Positions 36,398-46,572 of a stretch of DNA of 56,208 nt are shown here, piece by piece. The notes beneath the pieces are model-generated. The model saw only the letters and a program-made list of their open reading frames with translations. It was not told the origin of the DNA and did not search any database. Source of the stretch: an uncultured Mycoplasmatota bacterium (GTDB lineage Bacteria; Bacillota_I; Bacilli_A; RF39; UBA660); assembly GCA_948466735.1 (NCBI GenBank), contig CAOKBR010000003.1, positions 1-56,208 of the forward strand. The letters are read 5' to 3'. Position 1 is the first letter of the stretch. The number at the start of each line of letters is the position of its first letter. Both the position numbers and the translations under genes were made by a program.

Positions 36398-37755
36398 TTA
36401 ATTCGTAATTACCACATCTCCAACAAAACCAGTAACAAACATAGTCCCTTTAGTTCCGTTAATAATATAATTCCAGTCAAAGCTTCTTCCCGTTTTATTA
36501 ATAATTTGCGTTAAATTATAGTTCAATTTAAAAACGCTATCATGAATTTCCAATACATTACTTGGAATAGTCACTATGATAAAATCATTTAATCTAAACG
36601 CTTCTGTTTTTATTTTGGTAACACTTTCTGGAATAAATATACTAGTTAAATGATTTCCATTAAAAGCCAAAGACTCTATAGTTTCGACAAAATCTGGAAT
36701 AACCACATTTTCTCTTTTCGCACCTCCATAACTTAATAATTTAGTATAATCAATATTTGCATCATCACTTCGCCGATAAAAGAAGGCTTGCTCATCTGGT
36801 AGCTGATTATCGTTAAATGCTCCTAGCCCAATAGTTTCAATACCATTAGGAAGAGTTACATTTCTTAACTGATTAGAAAGAAAAGCGAATCTTCCTATAA
36901 CTTTTATATTTTGTGGAAAAACTATTTCCGTTAACTTATTGTTATAAAACGCACTTTCTCCGATTTCTTTTATATTACTTGAAAAAGTAACACTAGTTAA
37001 TTTCTTATTCAAAAAAGCTTTATCACCCATTTTAGTAACCTGTACTCCATCAATAGTGTATGGAATCACTACATCTTTTGGACAATTGTCATCATAATCA
37101 GTAATGGTTCCTGTAGATGAGTCAAATGTAAAACAAGACTCGTCTGTAAAGTTTTCACTTGATACTTGTTTCGCATACACATTCACTTTTACTCCATACT
37201 TTCTTGATTCACCGTTTGAAATTTCTGCACTTTCATCTACCCACATACGTAAACGATAATTATGAATCGTTGTACCTTTGGTATAAAATGCCCCCCGAAT
37301 CTAAAATCATTGACCCTACTGGTGAACCTACTTCACTTTGACTTTCAATTACTTGGTGCTAAAACTTGTTGATAAGCGGTATCAGGATCTACTGCTTTTT
37401 CTAAATAAAGTTTAACCTCATTATCTAAAAGTGATGTTACATCAGCAATTGGTATCTTAACTGCACTTACTTCATACGAAATTACTGTTGATGTTCCTAG
37501 AGTTGCTTGCACCGTAAAATCAAAAATGTTGTTTTATAAAACTAAAACTTTACCCTTATCATCACTCATTGGATACACTTCACTTAAAGTAATTCCTGTT
37601 TTACCTTCCGTATAGGTTAACATGATGGTTGATGTTTCCAAAGTATTTTCAACTGTTCCTTCTTTCGTAAAAGTAAATACGGCAAAAGTTACTCCAATTG
37701 TTACTATCACCAATAAAAGTAACATCGCCAAAGGAAATATTATTTTCTTCTTCAT
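36398..37755 (-). pseudogene. Second TasA/LRR surface-protein copy, multiply broken
   Basis: The N-terminus at 37755 (TFTKEGTVENTLETS) runs to a nonsense codon at 37534 (VLVL-stop, where the relative has VLVGENN). The next segment continues in frame, then stops and shifts near 37345 after APSN, where ~11 nt seem lost. A run of six G (37291-37296 on minus; five expected) shifts the frame again just before TIHNYRLRMWVDES. From there to 36398 the frame is open: a degenerate LRR domain with less regular repeats than the copy at 34054 and the shared end NKTGRSFDWNYIINGTKG. Confidence 0.72.
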
Positions 37756-37840
37756 TTTTATTTACCCTATTATCTTTATCTATACTTATTAGTGCACCAT
37801 AAATTTCTAAAAATTAGAGAAAAATTTACCATTAAAAACA

Positions 37841-37862
37841 AAAAACGCAATAATTATGCGTC
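37841..37862 (-). terminator. Terminator of the ruvAB-queA operon
   Basis: ACGCA-taatta-TTGCGT followed by TTTTTG on the minus strand, overlapping the stop of queA. Confidence 0.6.
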
Positions 37863-38894
37863 TATGTCTGTTGTTAAAAACATGCTATCACCGAAAGAGA
37901 AGAATCGATATTTCTCATCTACTGCAATACGATAAGCATTTAAGATAATCTCACGAGTAGCAAAAGCACTCACTAACATCACTAAAGTCGATTTTGGTAA
38001 ATGAAAATTTGTAATTAACCCATCGATGGCTAAAAATTGATACCCTGGATAAATGAAAATATTAGTAAACCCAAAACATTCTTGGAATTTGCCGTATTTT
38101 TGCATGATGGACTCTAGTGTTCTAGTAGATGTTGTTCCCACACTAATAATTCGTTGATGATTTTTCTTAGCATCATTTAAAATATCAGCAGTAACTTTAC
38201 TCATTTGATAATATTCACTATGCATTTCATGGTTTTCAATTTTCTCTACTTTAACAGGACGAAATGTACCTAATCCAACATGAAGCGTAACTGTACAAAT
38301 CGTTACCCCCTTTTTCTTAATCTCATCAAGTAACTCTTTAGTAAAATGTAGTCCTGCAGTAGGTGCTGCTGCACTTCCTTGTTCTTTGGCATACACTGTT
38401 TGATAACGATTTTGATTTTCTAATTGTTCATGAATATAAGGTGGTAGCGGCATCGTTCCTAACTTATCTAAAATTTCATAAAAGATTCCTTGATAAGAAA
38501 ATACAAACTCCCTTATTCCTTCCTCACCGATGGAAGTACACTTTGCCGTTAATAATCCTCCACCAAAGGAAATGATAGTTCCTAGTTTTACTCTTCTAGC
38601 TGGTTTTACTAAAGCTTCCCAAGTATCTTTTTCTATATTTTTTAAAAGTAATACTTCAATTGCTGCTTTAGTATCTAGTTTTTCTCCTAAAAGTCTAGCA
38701 GGTAATACCTTAGTATCATTTAAAACTAGGACATCTCCATTATGTAAATAAGATAAAATATCAGTAAACTTTTGATGTTTAATAGCACCTGTTTTTCTAT
38801 CAACAACCATTAATCTCGATGAATCACGTTTTTTTAAAGGAACTTGGGCAATTAACTCTTCTTTTAGTTCATAATCAAAATCTTTTACTTCCAT
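37854..38894 (-). CDS. queA: SAM:tRNA ribosyltransferase-isomerase QueA
   Basis: It moves the ribosyl part of SAM onto preQ1 in tRNA, giving epoxyqueuosine. At 346 aa it shows [22 protein letters not shown] at the start, [12 protein letters not shown] in the middle and [17 protein letters not shown] near the end. It follows ruvAB as in many Bacillota. No tgt is in the window. Confidence 0.96.
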   Translation of the reverse strand: MEVKDFDYELKEELIAQVPLKKRDSSRLMVVDRKTGAIKHQKFTDILSYLHNGDVLVLNDTKVLPARLLGEKLDTKAAIEVLLLKNIEKDTWEALVKPARRVKLGTIISFGGGLLTAKCTSIGEEGIREFVFSYQGIFYEILDKLGTMPLPPYIHEQLENQNRYQTVYAKEQGSAAAPTAGLHFTKELLDEIKKKGVTICTVTLHVGLGTFRPVKVEKIENHEMHSEYYQMSKVTADILNDAKKNHQRIISVGTTSTRTLESIMQKYGKFQECFGFTNIFIYPGYQFLAIDGLITNFHLPKSTLVMLVSAFATREIILNAYRIAVDEKYRFFSFGDSMFLTTDIDA

Positions 38895-39314
38895 TTAAAA
38901 CTCCCAAAGGTTTAGTCCTATTTCATCATCAAACCTACGATTTATTTCTACATCCACTGCATCAATTATGATTTCACCTGTTGCCGATATTATTGCTTTA
39001 TTCAAGTGACCCCCGAATAATTGACCATTAATGTTTCCAACAGTAATATGTAAATGAAGATAAACTTGTTCTTCTTTTCTTGAAATGTTTCCTATTAACG
39101 AGGTAATTTCTAAAGACTCATTTAACTGATTCATGTGATACTTTTTCTCTTTTGTATCAAATAAACCAAATTCTATTCTTTCTACTGCCCCAATTCCTGT
39201 AATGCTACCAGCCTTAATATCATTTTGCTTACAAAAATTGCTAATAGATTCTATAATTTCCTCGCCCTTTTCTAATCTTAAAAAGTAACGATTATCTTTT
39301 TTCTTCCACTCCAT
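38895..39314 (-). CDS. PPC (DUF296) domain protein
   Basis: A 139-aa protein of the PPC family: YFLRLEKGEEIIESI, ITGIGAVERIEFGLF, HLHITVGNINGQLFGGHL and the ending FDDEIGLNLWEF. The HxH in HLHI and the GGH motif resemble the metal-binding site seen in bacterial PPC proteins, which form trimers. It is fused to the operon with no gap before queA. It may bind DNA or a small ligand; the role is not established. Confidence 0.85.
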   Translation of the reverse strand: MEWKKKDNRYFLRLEKGEEIIESISNFCKQNDIKAGSITGIGAVERIEFGLFDTKEKKYHMNQLNESLEITSLIGNISRKEEQVYLHLHITVGNINGQLFGGHLNKAIISATGEIIIDAVDVEINRRFDDEIGLNLWEF

Positions 39315-39335
39315 AAAACATTCCCCCTTATTGTT

Positions 39336-39962
39336 TTACATTGCTAAAGCGTGTTCTGTATCTTTTGATAAAATATCTTCCTTATTTCGTAATCTTCCCA
39401 TACGAATCGGTGGTACAAGATTACGAATTAAATCAGCATAAGGATTTGCCATAAACTCTTCCTGTAATTCAAAAAACCTTGTAATTGGATCCATTGTTCG
39501 TGAATGAGTTTTCATATCATTCACTAAATAATGCAGTAATAAAAATTGTTTATCCTCTTCATTTGGGGCTTTAGAAACCGCTAAAGATAGTGTAGCGTTA
39601 TTAGCAGCAAACTTTCCCTGTTCTTCTAGATCTTCGCATGATGCAATATAATCGCCTAATAAAAATAAGTTTTCGTTTTTAAATTTCGCTAAACTATTTT
39701 GGTTAATCTTAGCAACATGGACAATACCTCCAATCATGAGTAACTTCCATAAATCACTAAGTTCAGAATGTTTTTCTAATTGCTGTTTTAAATATAAAAT
39801 ACTCTGTTGTGATGTCGTTGATAGTTTTTCAATTTCATAAATATTTCGAATCAGTGTTAACTGCGTTGGACTTTTTACATAATCCACATTTTCAATAATT
39901 GCATCTTTTAACTCTTTAATTAACTGTTCAATACTTGAATACATTGTTTTTCCGTTTTCCAT
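39336..39962 (-). CDS. Unknown helical protein in the ruvAB-queA operon
   Basis: A 208-aa, almost wholly helical soluble protein without a signal or membrane segment. I do not recognise the family. AGGAG lies 9 nt before the ATG. It sits 12 nt after ruvB and 21 nt before the PPC-domain gene on the same transcript, which hints at a DNA-linked or tRNA-linked task, but nothing in the sequence shows an active site. Confidence 0.6.
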   Translation of the reverse strand: MENGKTMYSSIEQLIKELKDAIIENVDYVKSPTQLTLIRNIYEIEKLSTTSQQSILYLKQQLEKHSELSDLWKLLMIGGIVHVAKINQNSLAKFKNENLFLLGDYIASCEDLEEQGKFAANNATLSLAVSKAPNEEDKQFLLLHYLVNDMKTHSRTMDPITRFFELQEEFMANPYADLIRNLVPPIRMGRLRNKEDILSKDTEHALAM

Positions 39963-39974
39963 TACTTATAGCTC

Positions 39975-40982
39975 CTAACTAAATATTGTATCCTGATATG
40001 AGATATGCAAGTGGGCATATGCTCTTGGTGTGACCATTCGGCCACGGGAAGTTCGCTTAAGTAAACCAATTTGTAAAAGATATGGTTCATACACATCTAA
40101 AATAGTTGTTACTTCCTCTCCAATAGAGCTTGCGATCGCTTCCACTCCAACTGGACCCCCATTAAATTTTTCGATAATTGCTTTTAGTAATTGATAGTCT
40201 GTCTCATCAAGTCCTAAGGCATCTACTTTTAGTCGGTTTAAGGCGTTTACTGTAATTGTAAGATCCATTACTCCATCTCCTTCGACTAAAGCAAAGTCCC
40301 GAACTCGTTTGAATAATCGATTAGCTATTCGTGGTGTTCCTCTACTCCTACTAGCTAGTTCCTTGGCTGCTTCATCAACAATTGTAATATCCATAACTTT
40401 CGCTGTTCGTTTTACAATTTCTGTTAACTCTTCTACGGTGTAATATTGTAATTTTGCAATAATTCCAAAACGATCTCTTAATGGTGCTGATAAATCACCC
40501 GCTCTAGTGGTAGCTCCTACTAAGGTAAACGGTGGTAAATCAATCTTAATATTTCTTGTATTAGAATCGTTTCCAATGATAATTTCTAAGGTAAAGTCTT
40601 CCATCGCTGGATATAATACTTCTTCAACAAATCTAGGAATTCTATGTATCTCATCAATAAATAACACATCTCCTGGTTCTAGTGTTGATAGTATCGCAGC
40701 AAGATCTCCTGTTTTTTCAATAGCTGGGCCTGAAGCGGTTTTAATGTTAGTGTTTAGTTCATTGGCAATAATGTGAGCTAGGGTTGTCTTACCTAATCCT
40801 GGAGGGCCATAAAGTAATACATGATCTAGTGATTCATCCCGCATTTTTGCTGCTTCAATAAAAATCCTAATGTTTTCTTTAACGTCCTCTTGACCTATAT
40901 ACTCACCTAAAGATAATGGACGAATGCTATCACTAATTTGATCTTCTACTAGTTCTTCACTACTTACAATTCTCTCGTCCAT
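39975..40982 (-). CDS. ruvB: Holliday junction branch-migration ATPase RuvB
   Basis: The AAA+ motor that drives branch migration with RuvA. At 335 aa it has Walker [11 protein letters not shown] (58-67), Walker B LFIDEIHR, sensor [18 protein letters not shown] and a C-terminal winged helix ending [13 protein letters not shown]. It follows ruvA by 23 nt. Confidence 0.97.
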   Translation of the reverse strand: MDERIVSSEELVEDQISDSIRPLSLGEYIGQEDVKENIRIFIEAAKMRDESLDHVLLYGPPGLGKTTLAHIIANELNTNIKTASGPAIEKTGDLAAILSTLEPGDVLFIDEIHRIPRFVEEVLYPAMEDFTLEIIIGNDSNTRNIKIDLPPFTLVGATTRAGDLSAPLRDRFGIIAKLQYYTVEELTEIVKRTAKVMDITIVDEAAKELASRSRGTPRIANRLFKRVRDFALVEGDGVMDLTITVNALNRLKVDALGLDETDYQLLKAIIEKFNGGPVGVEAIASSIGEEVTTILDVYEPYLLQIGLLKRTSRGRMVTPRAYAHLHISYQDTIFS

Positions 40983-41005
40983 TTCTCTTCACCTTTTTCT
41001 ATCCG

Positions 41006-41557
41006 CTACTTTAGTAATAATTTTAATGCCTCTTTGATTTGTTCTTCAATACTTAGTTCTTTGTTTACTCTAGGCAAAATTTGTTTGAAATCTTTTTCTT
41101 TGTAACCTAAGCCTAGTAAGACTTCTGTTAATTCTAAATAAGAACTTGTAGTACTTGTAATGGTAATATCTAGTTTTCCTTTTAAATCAAGAATCATTTG
41201 TTTTGCTAGTTTATCTCCAATTTTAGGAAACTTTCTTAGGTAAAGTAAATTTTCTCTTTCAATAGCATCAGCAATTCCTTCGATGCTTCCTGTTGCTAAA
41301 ATTGGTAAAGTCATTTTAGGCCCTAGACCTTTTACGCTAATAAGTTTTAAAAACAATTCTTTTTCTTCTATGGTTTTAAATCCAAAAAGATTATGTTCAT
41401 CTTCTCTAATTTGTTGATAAAGATAAACTTTATATACCTCGTTTTCAATAAAGGCATATGGATTTGGGGTATTTACGATGTAACCTATGTCATTTACTTC
41501 TAGTGTTATGGAATTTGAAGTAATATTGGTTACCTTTCCAATCATATAATCATACAT
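41006..41557 (-). CDS. ruvA: Holliday junction DNA-binding protein RuvA
   Basis: It binds four-way junctions and loads RuvB. At 183 aa it has an N-terminal OB fold (MYDYMIGKVTNI), helix-hairpin-helix motifs (LISVKGLGPKMTLPIL, LRKFPKIGDKLAKQMI) and a C-terminal RuvB-binding helix bundle. It is slightly short but complete. First gene of the ruvA-ruvB-queA operon. Confidence 0.95.
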   Translation of the reverse strand: MYDYMIGKVTNITSNSITLEVNDIGYIVNTPNPYAFIENEVYKVYLYQQIREDEHNLFGFKTIEEKELFLKLISVKGLGPKMTLPILATGSIEGIADAIERENLLYLRKFPKIGDKLAKQMILDLKGKLDITITSTTSSYLELTEVLLGLGYKEKDFKQILPRVNKELSIEEQIKEALKLLLK

Positions 41558-41765
41558 TTTCTACACTTCCTCATGTTAACAGTTCTTATTATACTACAAA
41601 ATGAGACAAAATTCCAGCTAAATTTAGCACGTTTTTTTAAAAGCCTTGCTATATAAAGAAAAAAATATGAAAATATTTTTTTTAAATGAAAAAACAAAGT
41701 GGCAAAAAGTGTCAAGAAAAAAGTACTAAGTTTAATTTATAGCACTTACGTTTATCAGAAAAATT

Positions 41766-43011
41766 TTATTTATTAATCATCACTACTGCTCTACCTCCTA
41801 TTTTTGTGTTTCCTGTATGATAAGTGCTCATTACCCCGTAACCACGTATGCCCCAAGCATGAGTAGAAACATTTGAATTTGCATTCATTGTCAAGTATCC
41901 GTTGTTATCTTCATTCTCTCCTGCTTCATCTACTGTTCCCCCATTAGAAGTAGAATTTATTAAATAATTATACATCCATACTGGACAGGTTCCATTAGTT
42001 ACACCGTTATCATACGCTAAACACCCTAAATTATGTGCTTCTTGTACACTAATCATTCTAGACTTTGCAGTACTACTTTCTAAAGTATATGTATTAACTG
42101 CACAGGTAAATTTATTTGTTGTTAAATCATAACTACATCCAGTAAAAGCATTATCTTTAAAGATAGTAGTTCCCATAGTATAGGTTTGATCAAGTACATT
42201 ACTCCATCCACTAGTCGCATTTTCTAAGGCTTCTAATACTGTTAACGGTCCTTTCGTGTTATCATTAGCATCAGCATACCACGCAGTAGAATATACTGTA
42301 TTTTCTCGTTGTTGTAGCATTAAGGTATCCCCATTATCGCTTATTACGTGAAAATATTTCTCTTCACTATCGTTTACTTGATATTTTATGATGGTACCTT
42401 CTCGATAAGTCGCCTGTGGTGCTAAACTTTGACAGGTCTCTTCTTCTCCTGTTACACAAAAGGTGGATGATTCCCTATTTTGATTATATTGGTAAATTGC
42501 TAAAATATTAGGATTACTTTCAGGTTCAGTAACTGGTGTTGCTACTACATCTTGTTTAGCATACACATTTATTTTTACTCCATATTTTCTAGTCTCACCA
42601 CTTGGAATCAACGTACTTTCATTTATCCACATTCTTAAACGATAATGATATATGGTAGCACCTGTATTGGTAATATTTCCAAAGTCTAATACCATTGACC
42701 CTATAGGAGAGCCTATTTCACTTACCGCGATACTTGGTATAAACGCTTTTGGTGCCATCACTTCTTTATAAGTAGTATCTGGGTCAATTACTTTTTCTAA
42801 ATAAAGTTTTACCTCATTATCTTCTAGTGGTGTTACATCATTTATTGGTAATTTTATAGCAGTTACTTCGTAGCCAATGGGTACACTTCTAGATAAATTT
42901 GCTTGAATGGTAAAATCAAATACTTGGTTAGTTCCCATCAATGCTTTTCCTACTTCATCAGAAATGGGATACGCTTCTTCTAAAGTAATTCCTGTTTTTC
43001 CTTAAATTGAG
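41766..43011 (-). pseudogene. TasA-like surface protein with Cys-containing C-terminal domain, 5'-truncated
   Basis: The open frame begins GKTGITLEEAYPISDE at about 43011, directly after a TAA. The export signal and the first ~55 residues expected from the relatives are missing. The core (VMAPKAFIPSIAVSEIGS, YHYRLRMWINES) is sound. The C-terminal ~240 residues form a domain with Cys pairs (FCVTGEEETC, GCSYD...FTCAV) and the end GNTKIGGRAVVMINK, unrelated to the LRR type. An ATG at 42941 could make a cytosolic product, but without the signal it cannot reach the surface. The sequence before the break is an Rpn-type nuclease relic. Confidence 0.7.
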
Positions 43012-43429
43012 AACATATATTTGAATAAATACTAGCTTATTACTTAGCAAGGTTCCCTCATCACTTTGAACAAAGTAGTAATCAACTATTTTTTCATTTC
43101 CAACAAAGACAAAATTATTAAGATTAAACTGGATTACCGAAGTATAATCATACCCTTTTCCTGTTTCCAACTTTTTTGCATATAACCTATGAGCGTATTC
43201 CATGTTTCGTTCCATTACTTCTAAATCATCATTACAATTTACTTCAAGATTTAACATGTTTCCATCAATTATCGCTACATAATCACTTCTCTCTCCTTTC
43301 GTCTTTTCTCTTTCTTTATCGAGTTCATTCTTAGCAAGTTTTAAATTCTTTAGCAAGTACTCATTAATAAGAGAAAAATTTACAAGAATACTTTATGCGA
43401 TTCTCATTAGAAAACATACATTTTAACAT
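43012..43429 (-). pseudogene. Rpn-type PD-(D/E)XK nuclease/transposase relic
   Basis: On the minus strand SMLKCMFSNENRIKYSCKFFSY and then, after a one-base frame change, LINEYLLKNLKLAKNELDK, ERSDYVAIIDGNMLNLEVN and MERNMEYAHRLYAKKL match the recombination-promoting nuclease family common in gut Bacillota. The D..(E)V pattern of the nuclease core is present. The 3' end is cut where it meets the TasA-like gene near 43011, and weak similarity extends upstream to about 43500. The family is inferred from memory of the motif. Confidence 0.6.
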
Positions 43430-43750
43430 ACTATTCAGAGGAGTGATACTTTCATTCCTTTCGTTCTTCTTGGTAATTTGACTTTATTTTTAGGACTTAC
43501 CTTATTATCATATAAGAATTTTTTATTGATATTTTTGATTGGTACCATTACTCGATACGCCTCCTTTTAAAAAAATAATATGGCTATCATAGCAAACTTC
43601 ACTTTCCTTGTAAAATCGTACTTTTACCAAATTTTCCATAAAAAAAGCACCAATTTATTTTTTCCCTAGAAGCTTTTTTTTAATTGATGTTTTTCTCTTC
43701 TTAAAAAAGGGATTTCTTATCTTTTTAAAATTTTTAAGATAAAATGTATA
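43430..43750. other. Gap between Rpn relic and rpmA terminator
   Basis: About 320 nt of very AT-rich sequence. A 40-codon plus-strand frame (43451-43570) is hydrophobic but has no start codon. No tRNA or clear promoter was seen. Confidence 0.4.
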
Positions 43751-43782
43751 AAGAAAAAGTAGCATATCATCTACGCTACTTC
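43751..43782 (-). terminator. Terminator of the rplU-prp-rpmA operon
   Basis: AAGTAGC and GCTACTT hairpin arms followed by TTTC on the minus strand, right after the rpmA stop. Confidence 0.65.
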
Positions 43783-43788
43783 ATTTTA

Positions 43789-44085
43789 TTATTCACTAAC
43801 AGGATAAACGCTAGCTTGCTTTTTTTCTCTTCCTAAACGTTCATATTTTACAATACCATCAATTGTCGTATAAAGAGTATCATCACTACCTTTACGAACA
43901 TTTACTCCAGGATGAATTTTTGTTCCTCGTTGACGATATAAAATGCTTCCTGAGGTAACATATTCGCCATCGCTTGCTTTTGCACCTAAACGACGTCCTG
44001 CTGAATCACGTCCATTAGAAGTTGATCCTTGTCCTTTGTGGTGTGCAAAAAGTTGAATATCTAATGCTAATAAAAACTTATTCAT
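43789..44085 (-). CDS. rpmA: 50S ribosomal protein L27 with Prp-cleaved N-terminus
   Basis: Ribosomal protein bL27, 98 aa. The first 13 residues end LDIQLF, before AHHKGQGST. This is the Bacillota-type extension that must be cut off by the protease Prp after Phe13 to expose the functional N-terminus near the peptidyl transferase centre. The prp gene lies 13 nt upstream. Confidence 0.96.
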   Translation of the reverse strand: MNKFLLALDIQLFAHHKGQGSTSNGRDSAGRRLGAKASDGEYVTSGSILYRQRGTKIHPGVNVRKGSDDTLYTTIDGIVKYERLGREKKQASVYPVSE

Positions 44086-44098
44086 GGAAATTCCCTCC

Positions 44099-44401
44099 TT
44101 ACTTTATTTCTACATTTTTTGGATAATCATGGCTTAATTGAGTTAGTAAATCTAACATATTTAAAATGAATTGATCTAAAACATCATCTTCATGATGAAT
44201 AGATAGAATTAATCCATCTTTCTTTTGCTCAACAGATAAATATTGATTGTTCACTCGGTAAATTCCATTCACCGTAGTAATTACAATTGCACTAACAGCA
44301 CTACAAACAATATCTTTTCCATAATCCTCATACATCGCATGCCCTAAAATAGACACACTAGTTACCCGATTATCCTCGCTTTTTACTTTAACACAAATCA
44401 T
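44099..44401 (-). CDS. prp: Ribosomal-processing cysteine protease Prp
   Basis: A 100-aa YsxB-type protease that trims L27. The catalytic dyad is H21 ([12 protein letters not shown]) and C33 (IVCSAVSAI). It lies between rplU (2 nt) and rpmA (13 nt), the fixed Bacillota order. Confidence 0.93.
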   Translation of the reverse strand: MICVKVKSEDNRVTSVSILGHAMYEDYGKDIVCSAVSAIVITTVNGIYRVNNQYLSVEQKKDGLILSIHHEDDVLDQFILNMLDLLTQLSHDYPKNVEIK

Positions 44402-44403
44402 AA

Positions 44404-44703
44404 TTAACCAATCTTCGTAATTTCTACTTTAGTATATGGTTGTCTATGACCTTGCTTTAAACGGTTGCTCTTTGATTTTTGCTTATACTTGTAAATCGTA
44501 ATTTTCTTACTTTTACCTTGCTTTTGAACAACACCAGTCACTGTAACATTTGCTAAATAAGGGTTACCCACTTTTCCATCTAACATTAATACCTCGTCAA
44601 ATGTTACCGTTGCGCCTTGTTCAGCATCTAATTTTTCCACAAAAATTACAGAACCTTCGCTAACGATATATTGTTTTCCACCCGTTTTAATAACAGCCTT
44701 CAT
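44404..44703 (-). CDS. rplU: 50S ribosomal protein L21
   Basis: Ribosomal protein bL21, 99 aa: [17 protein letters not shown] and [20 protein letters not shown]. The ATG at 44703 is chosen because AGGAGG lies 8 nt upstream; the longer frame from 44724 would run through that site. First gene of the operon. Confidence 0.95.
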   Translation of the reverse strand: MKAVIKTGGKQYIVSEGSVIFVEKLDAEQGATVTFDEVLMLDGKVGNPYLANVTVTGVVQKQGKSKKITIYKYKQKSKSNRLKQGHRQPYTKVEITKIG

Positions 44704-44826
44704 TCTCATTACCTCCTTATTCATTTCTTAAGACTCGCTCTAAAGGTACAATTTCTTGTTTTCAACCTTTTCAATGCGGTTTGAGCATGAAGCTACAAAC
44801 ATCTAAGATTCTAACATATTATTAAA
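44704..44826 (-). promoter_or_regulatory. rplU 5' leader, L21-leader-like
   Basis: The minus-strand leader contains AACCGCATTGAAAAGGTTGA and, before the AGGAGG, GTACCTTTAGAGCGAGTC. These resemble the conserved blocks of the L21 leader of Bacillota, which lets L21 repress its own operon. The match is from memory and not folded in full. Confidence 0.5.
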
Positions 44827-44845
44827 ATTTAGTAAAGCCCTTTTT

Positions 44846-46498
44846 TTACACTTCTTGAATGACACTAATAATCATTGGTTTACACTCGGTTTCTTTATAA
44901 AAGAACTTACCTAGTTTTTCTCTAACATCCGTTTTGATCTTTGCATAATCCACACGTTTTTCTCCTTGGGATGTACTTTCCATAACAATTTCTAAAGCGA
45001 TTTTCTTAGTCTCTTCTAGTAAGTCTTGACTTTCTTTAACAAAGACAAAACCTCTAGTTAACACTTCAGGACCAGCTAAAATGGCCTTTGTACTTCTATC
45101 AATCGTACAACTGATAATCACAATTCCACTTTCACCAAGCATCTCTCTATCTTTTAAGACTAACTCGCCAATATCCCCTTGTGTTTTTCCATCAATTAAA
45201 ATTTCATCTACTGAAACTTTCTCGATACTCTTACTTAATTTTCCATCTACAAATGTTACCACGTCACCATTTTGTTTTAACAAAATATGATTAGGTCGAA
45301 TTCCTAACCCTTCCGCAATCGTCGCATTTTGATATTGATGACGGTACTCGCCTTTAACAGGAAAATAATACCTTGGTTGAATTAAATCAATCATTAACAT
45401 CAAATCTTCTCTTGATGCGTGGTGAAGCAAATGTTTTTTACTAGATAAACTAATCGCATTCACTCCCATTTTGGCAATATCATCCATTACTAAAGCTAAA
45501 CGCTTTTCAATTCCTTCATACGCTGGTTCTGTAATAAAAATAGTATCCGTGTCTTTTAATTTTATGTATTTATCAAACCCTTTAATTATCTTTTCTAAAT
45601 TAGCAAAAGGTTTTTCCTTCTCATCAGAAATTAATACAACAACATCGCGATCATTTAAATTTGACAAATCCCCTAATTGATTTTTATTTAATGTTAAATA
45701 CCCTAAATTAATGGCCATATTGATGGTCTCTTGTAAAAATTTTCCCATAATAACTACTTTTCGATGGGTTTTTCCAATTTCATTAAAAATTTCTTGTACA
45801 CGGTAAATATGTGATGGGAAAACAGTTGCAATAATACGATGCTCATTTTTTAATAGCACCTCACGAATAAAGCCACCTACTCGATTATTTGGACTCGTAT
45901 GTCCTTCTTTTTCAGCATACATTGATTCAGATAATAAACATAATACTCCTTGTTTGCCCACATAAGCAAGCTTTCCAATATCCGTTTTATAATTGCCCAT
46001 CATGGTTGAATCAAATACAAAATCTCCTGTGTAAACAATTGCTCCATCTTTTGTATATAACACATAACATACACTATCAGGAATCGAATGCGTTACACTA
46101 ATAGGAAAAATCGCTAAAGAACCAAATTCCAATTTTGAATGAGGACGAATTTCTTTTAACTTATACTTTTCTAGTAAAGATGGTTCAATATCCCTTTTTA
46201 ACATTTCCATGGTAAATTTTGTTCCATACACCTTAATATCAGGAATTTCTTTTAAAATATCAGGAACTGCTCCCATATTTCCATCATGCCCATGCGTTAG
46301 GAAAATCCCCTCAATTTGTTTCTTATTTTCAATTAAATAATCAAAATTTGGAATAATATAATCTACCCCTAAAGCTCGATTATTATCATATTTTAATCCC
46401 GCATCAAACACAAAAATTTGCTTATCTACTTCGATGACATACATATTCTTGCCAACTTCATTTAGTCCCCCTAGACTAAAAATTTTAATTTTACTCAT
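44846..46498 (-). CDS. rnjB: Ribonuclease J2-type protein
   Basis: A beta-CASP metallo-beta-lactamase RNase of 550 aa from the ATG at 46498 (AAAGGAG 5 nt upstream). The metal motif reads H69-G-H71-D-G73-N74: the Asp-His pair of active RNase J1 (HxHxDH) is replaced by Gly-Asn, as in B. subtilis J2 (HGHDEN). THSIPDS, TGDF and HASREDL are kept. The end KPMIISVIQEV also fits J2. It is likely the weak subunit of a J1/J2 complex; no rnjA is in the window. Confidence 0.85.
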   Translation of the reverse strand: MSKIKIFSLGGLNEVGKNMYVIEVDKQIFVFDAGLKYDNNRALGVDYIIPNFDYLIENKKQIEGIFLTHGHDGNMGAVPDILKEIPDIKVYGTKFTMEMLKRDIEPSLLEKYKLKEIRPHSKLEFGSLAIFPISVTHSIPDSVCYVLYTKDGAIVYTGDFVFDSTMMGNYKTDIGKLAYVGKQGVLCLLSESMYAEKEGHTSPNNRVGGFIREVLLKNEHRIIATVFPSHIYRVQEIFNEIGKTHRKVVIMGKFLQETINMAINLGYLTLNKNQLGDLSNLNDRDVVVLISDEKEKPFANLEKIIKGFDKYIKLKDTDTIFITEPAYEGIEKRLALVMDDIAKMGVNAISLSSKKHLLHHASREDLMLMIDLIQPRYYFPVKGEYRHQYQNATIAEGLGIRPNHILLKQNGDVVTFVDGKLSKSIEKVSVDEILIDGKTQGDIGELVLKDREMLGESGIVIISCTIDRSTKAILAGPEVLTRGFVFVKESQDLLEETKKIALEIVMESTSQGEKRVDYAKIKTDVREKLGKFFYKETECKPMIISVIQEV

Positions 46499-46572
46499 AA
46501 ATACTCCTTTCAATTTCTATTCGTTAGTGGCGATTATTATAACAGATTTTTAAAGAAATGACAACTACCGAT

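Noticed and set aside
36398-37246. Treating the downstream LRR frame as a separate intact gene
   Set aside because: Its first Met lies inside the conserved RLRMWVDES core, so it is the 3' part of a broken gene, not a new start.
43451-43570. Hydrophobic 40-codon plus-strand frame in the gap before rpmA
   Set aside because: It has no start codon or ribosome site and matches no family I can name; chance AT-rich codons give hydrophobic frames.
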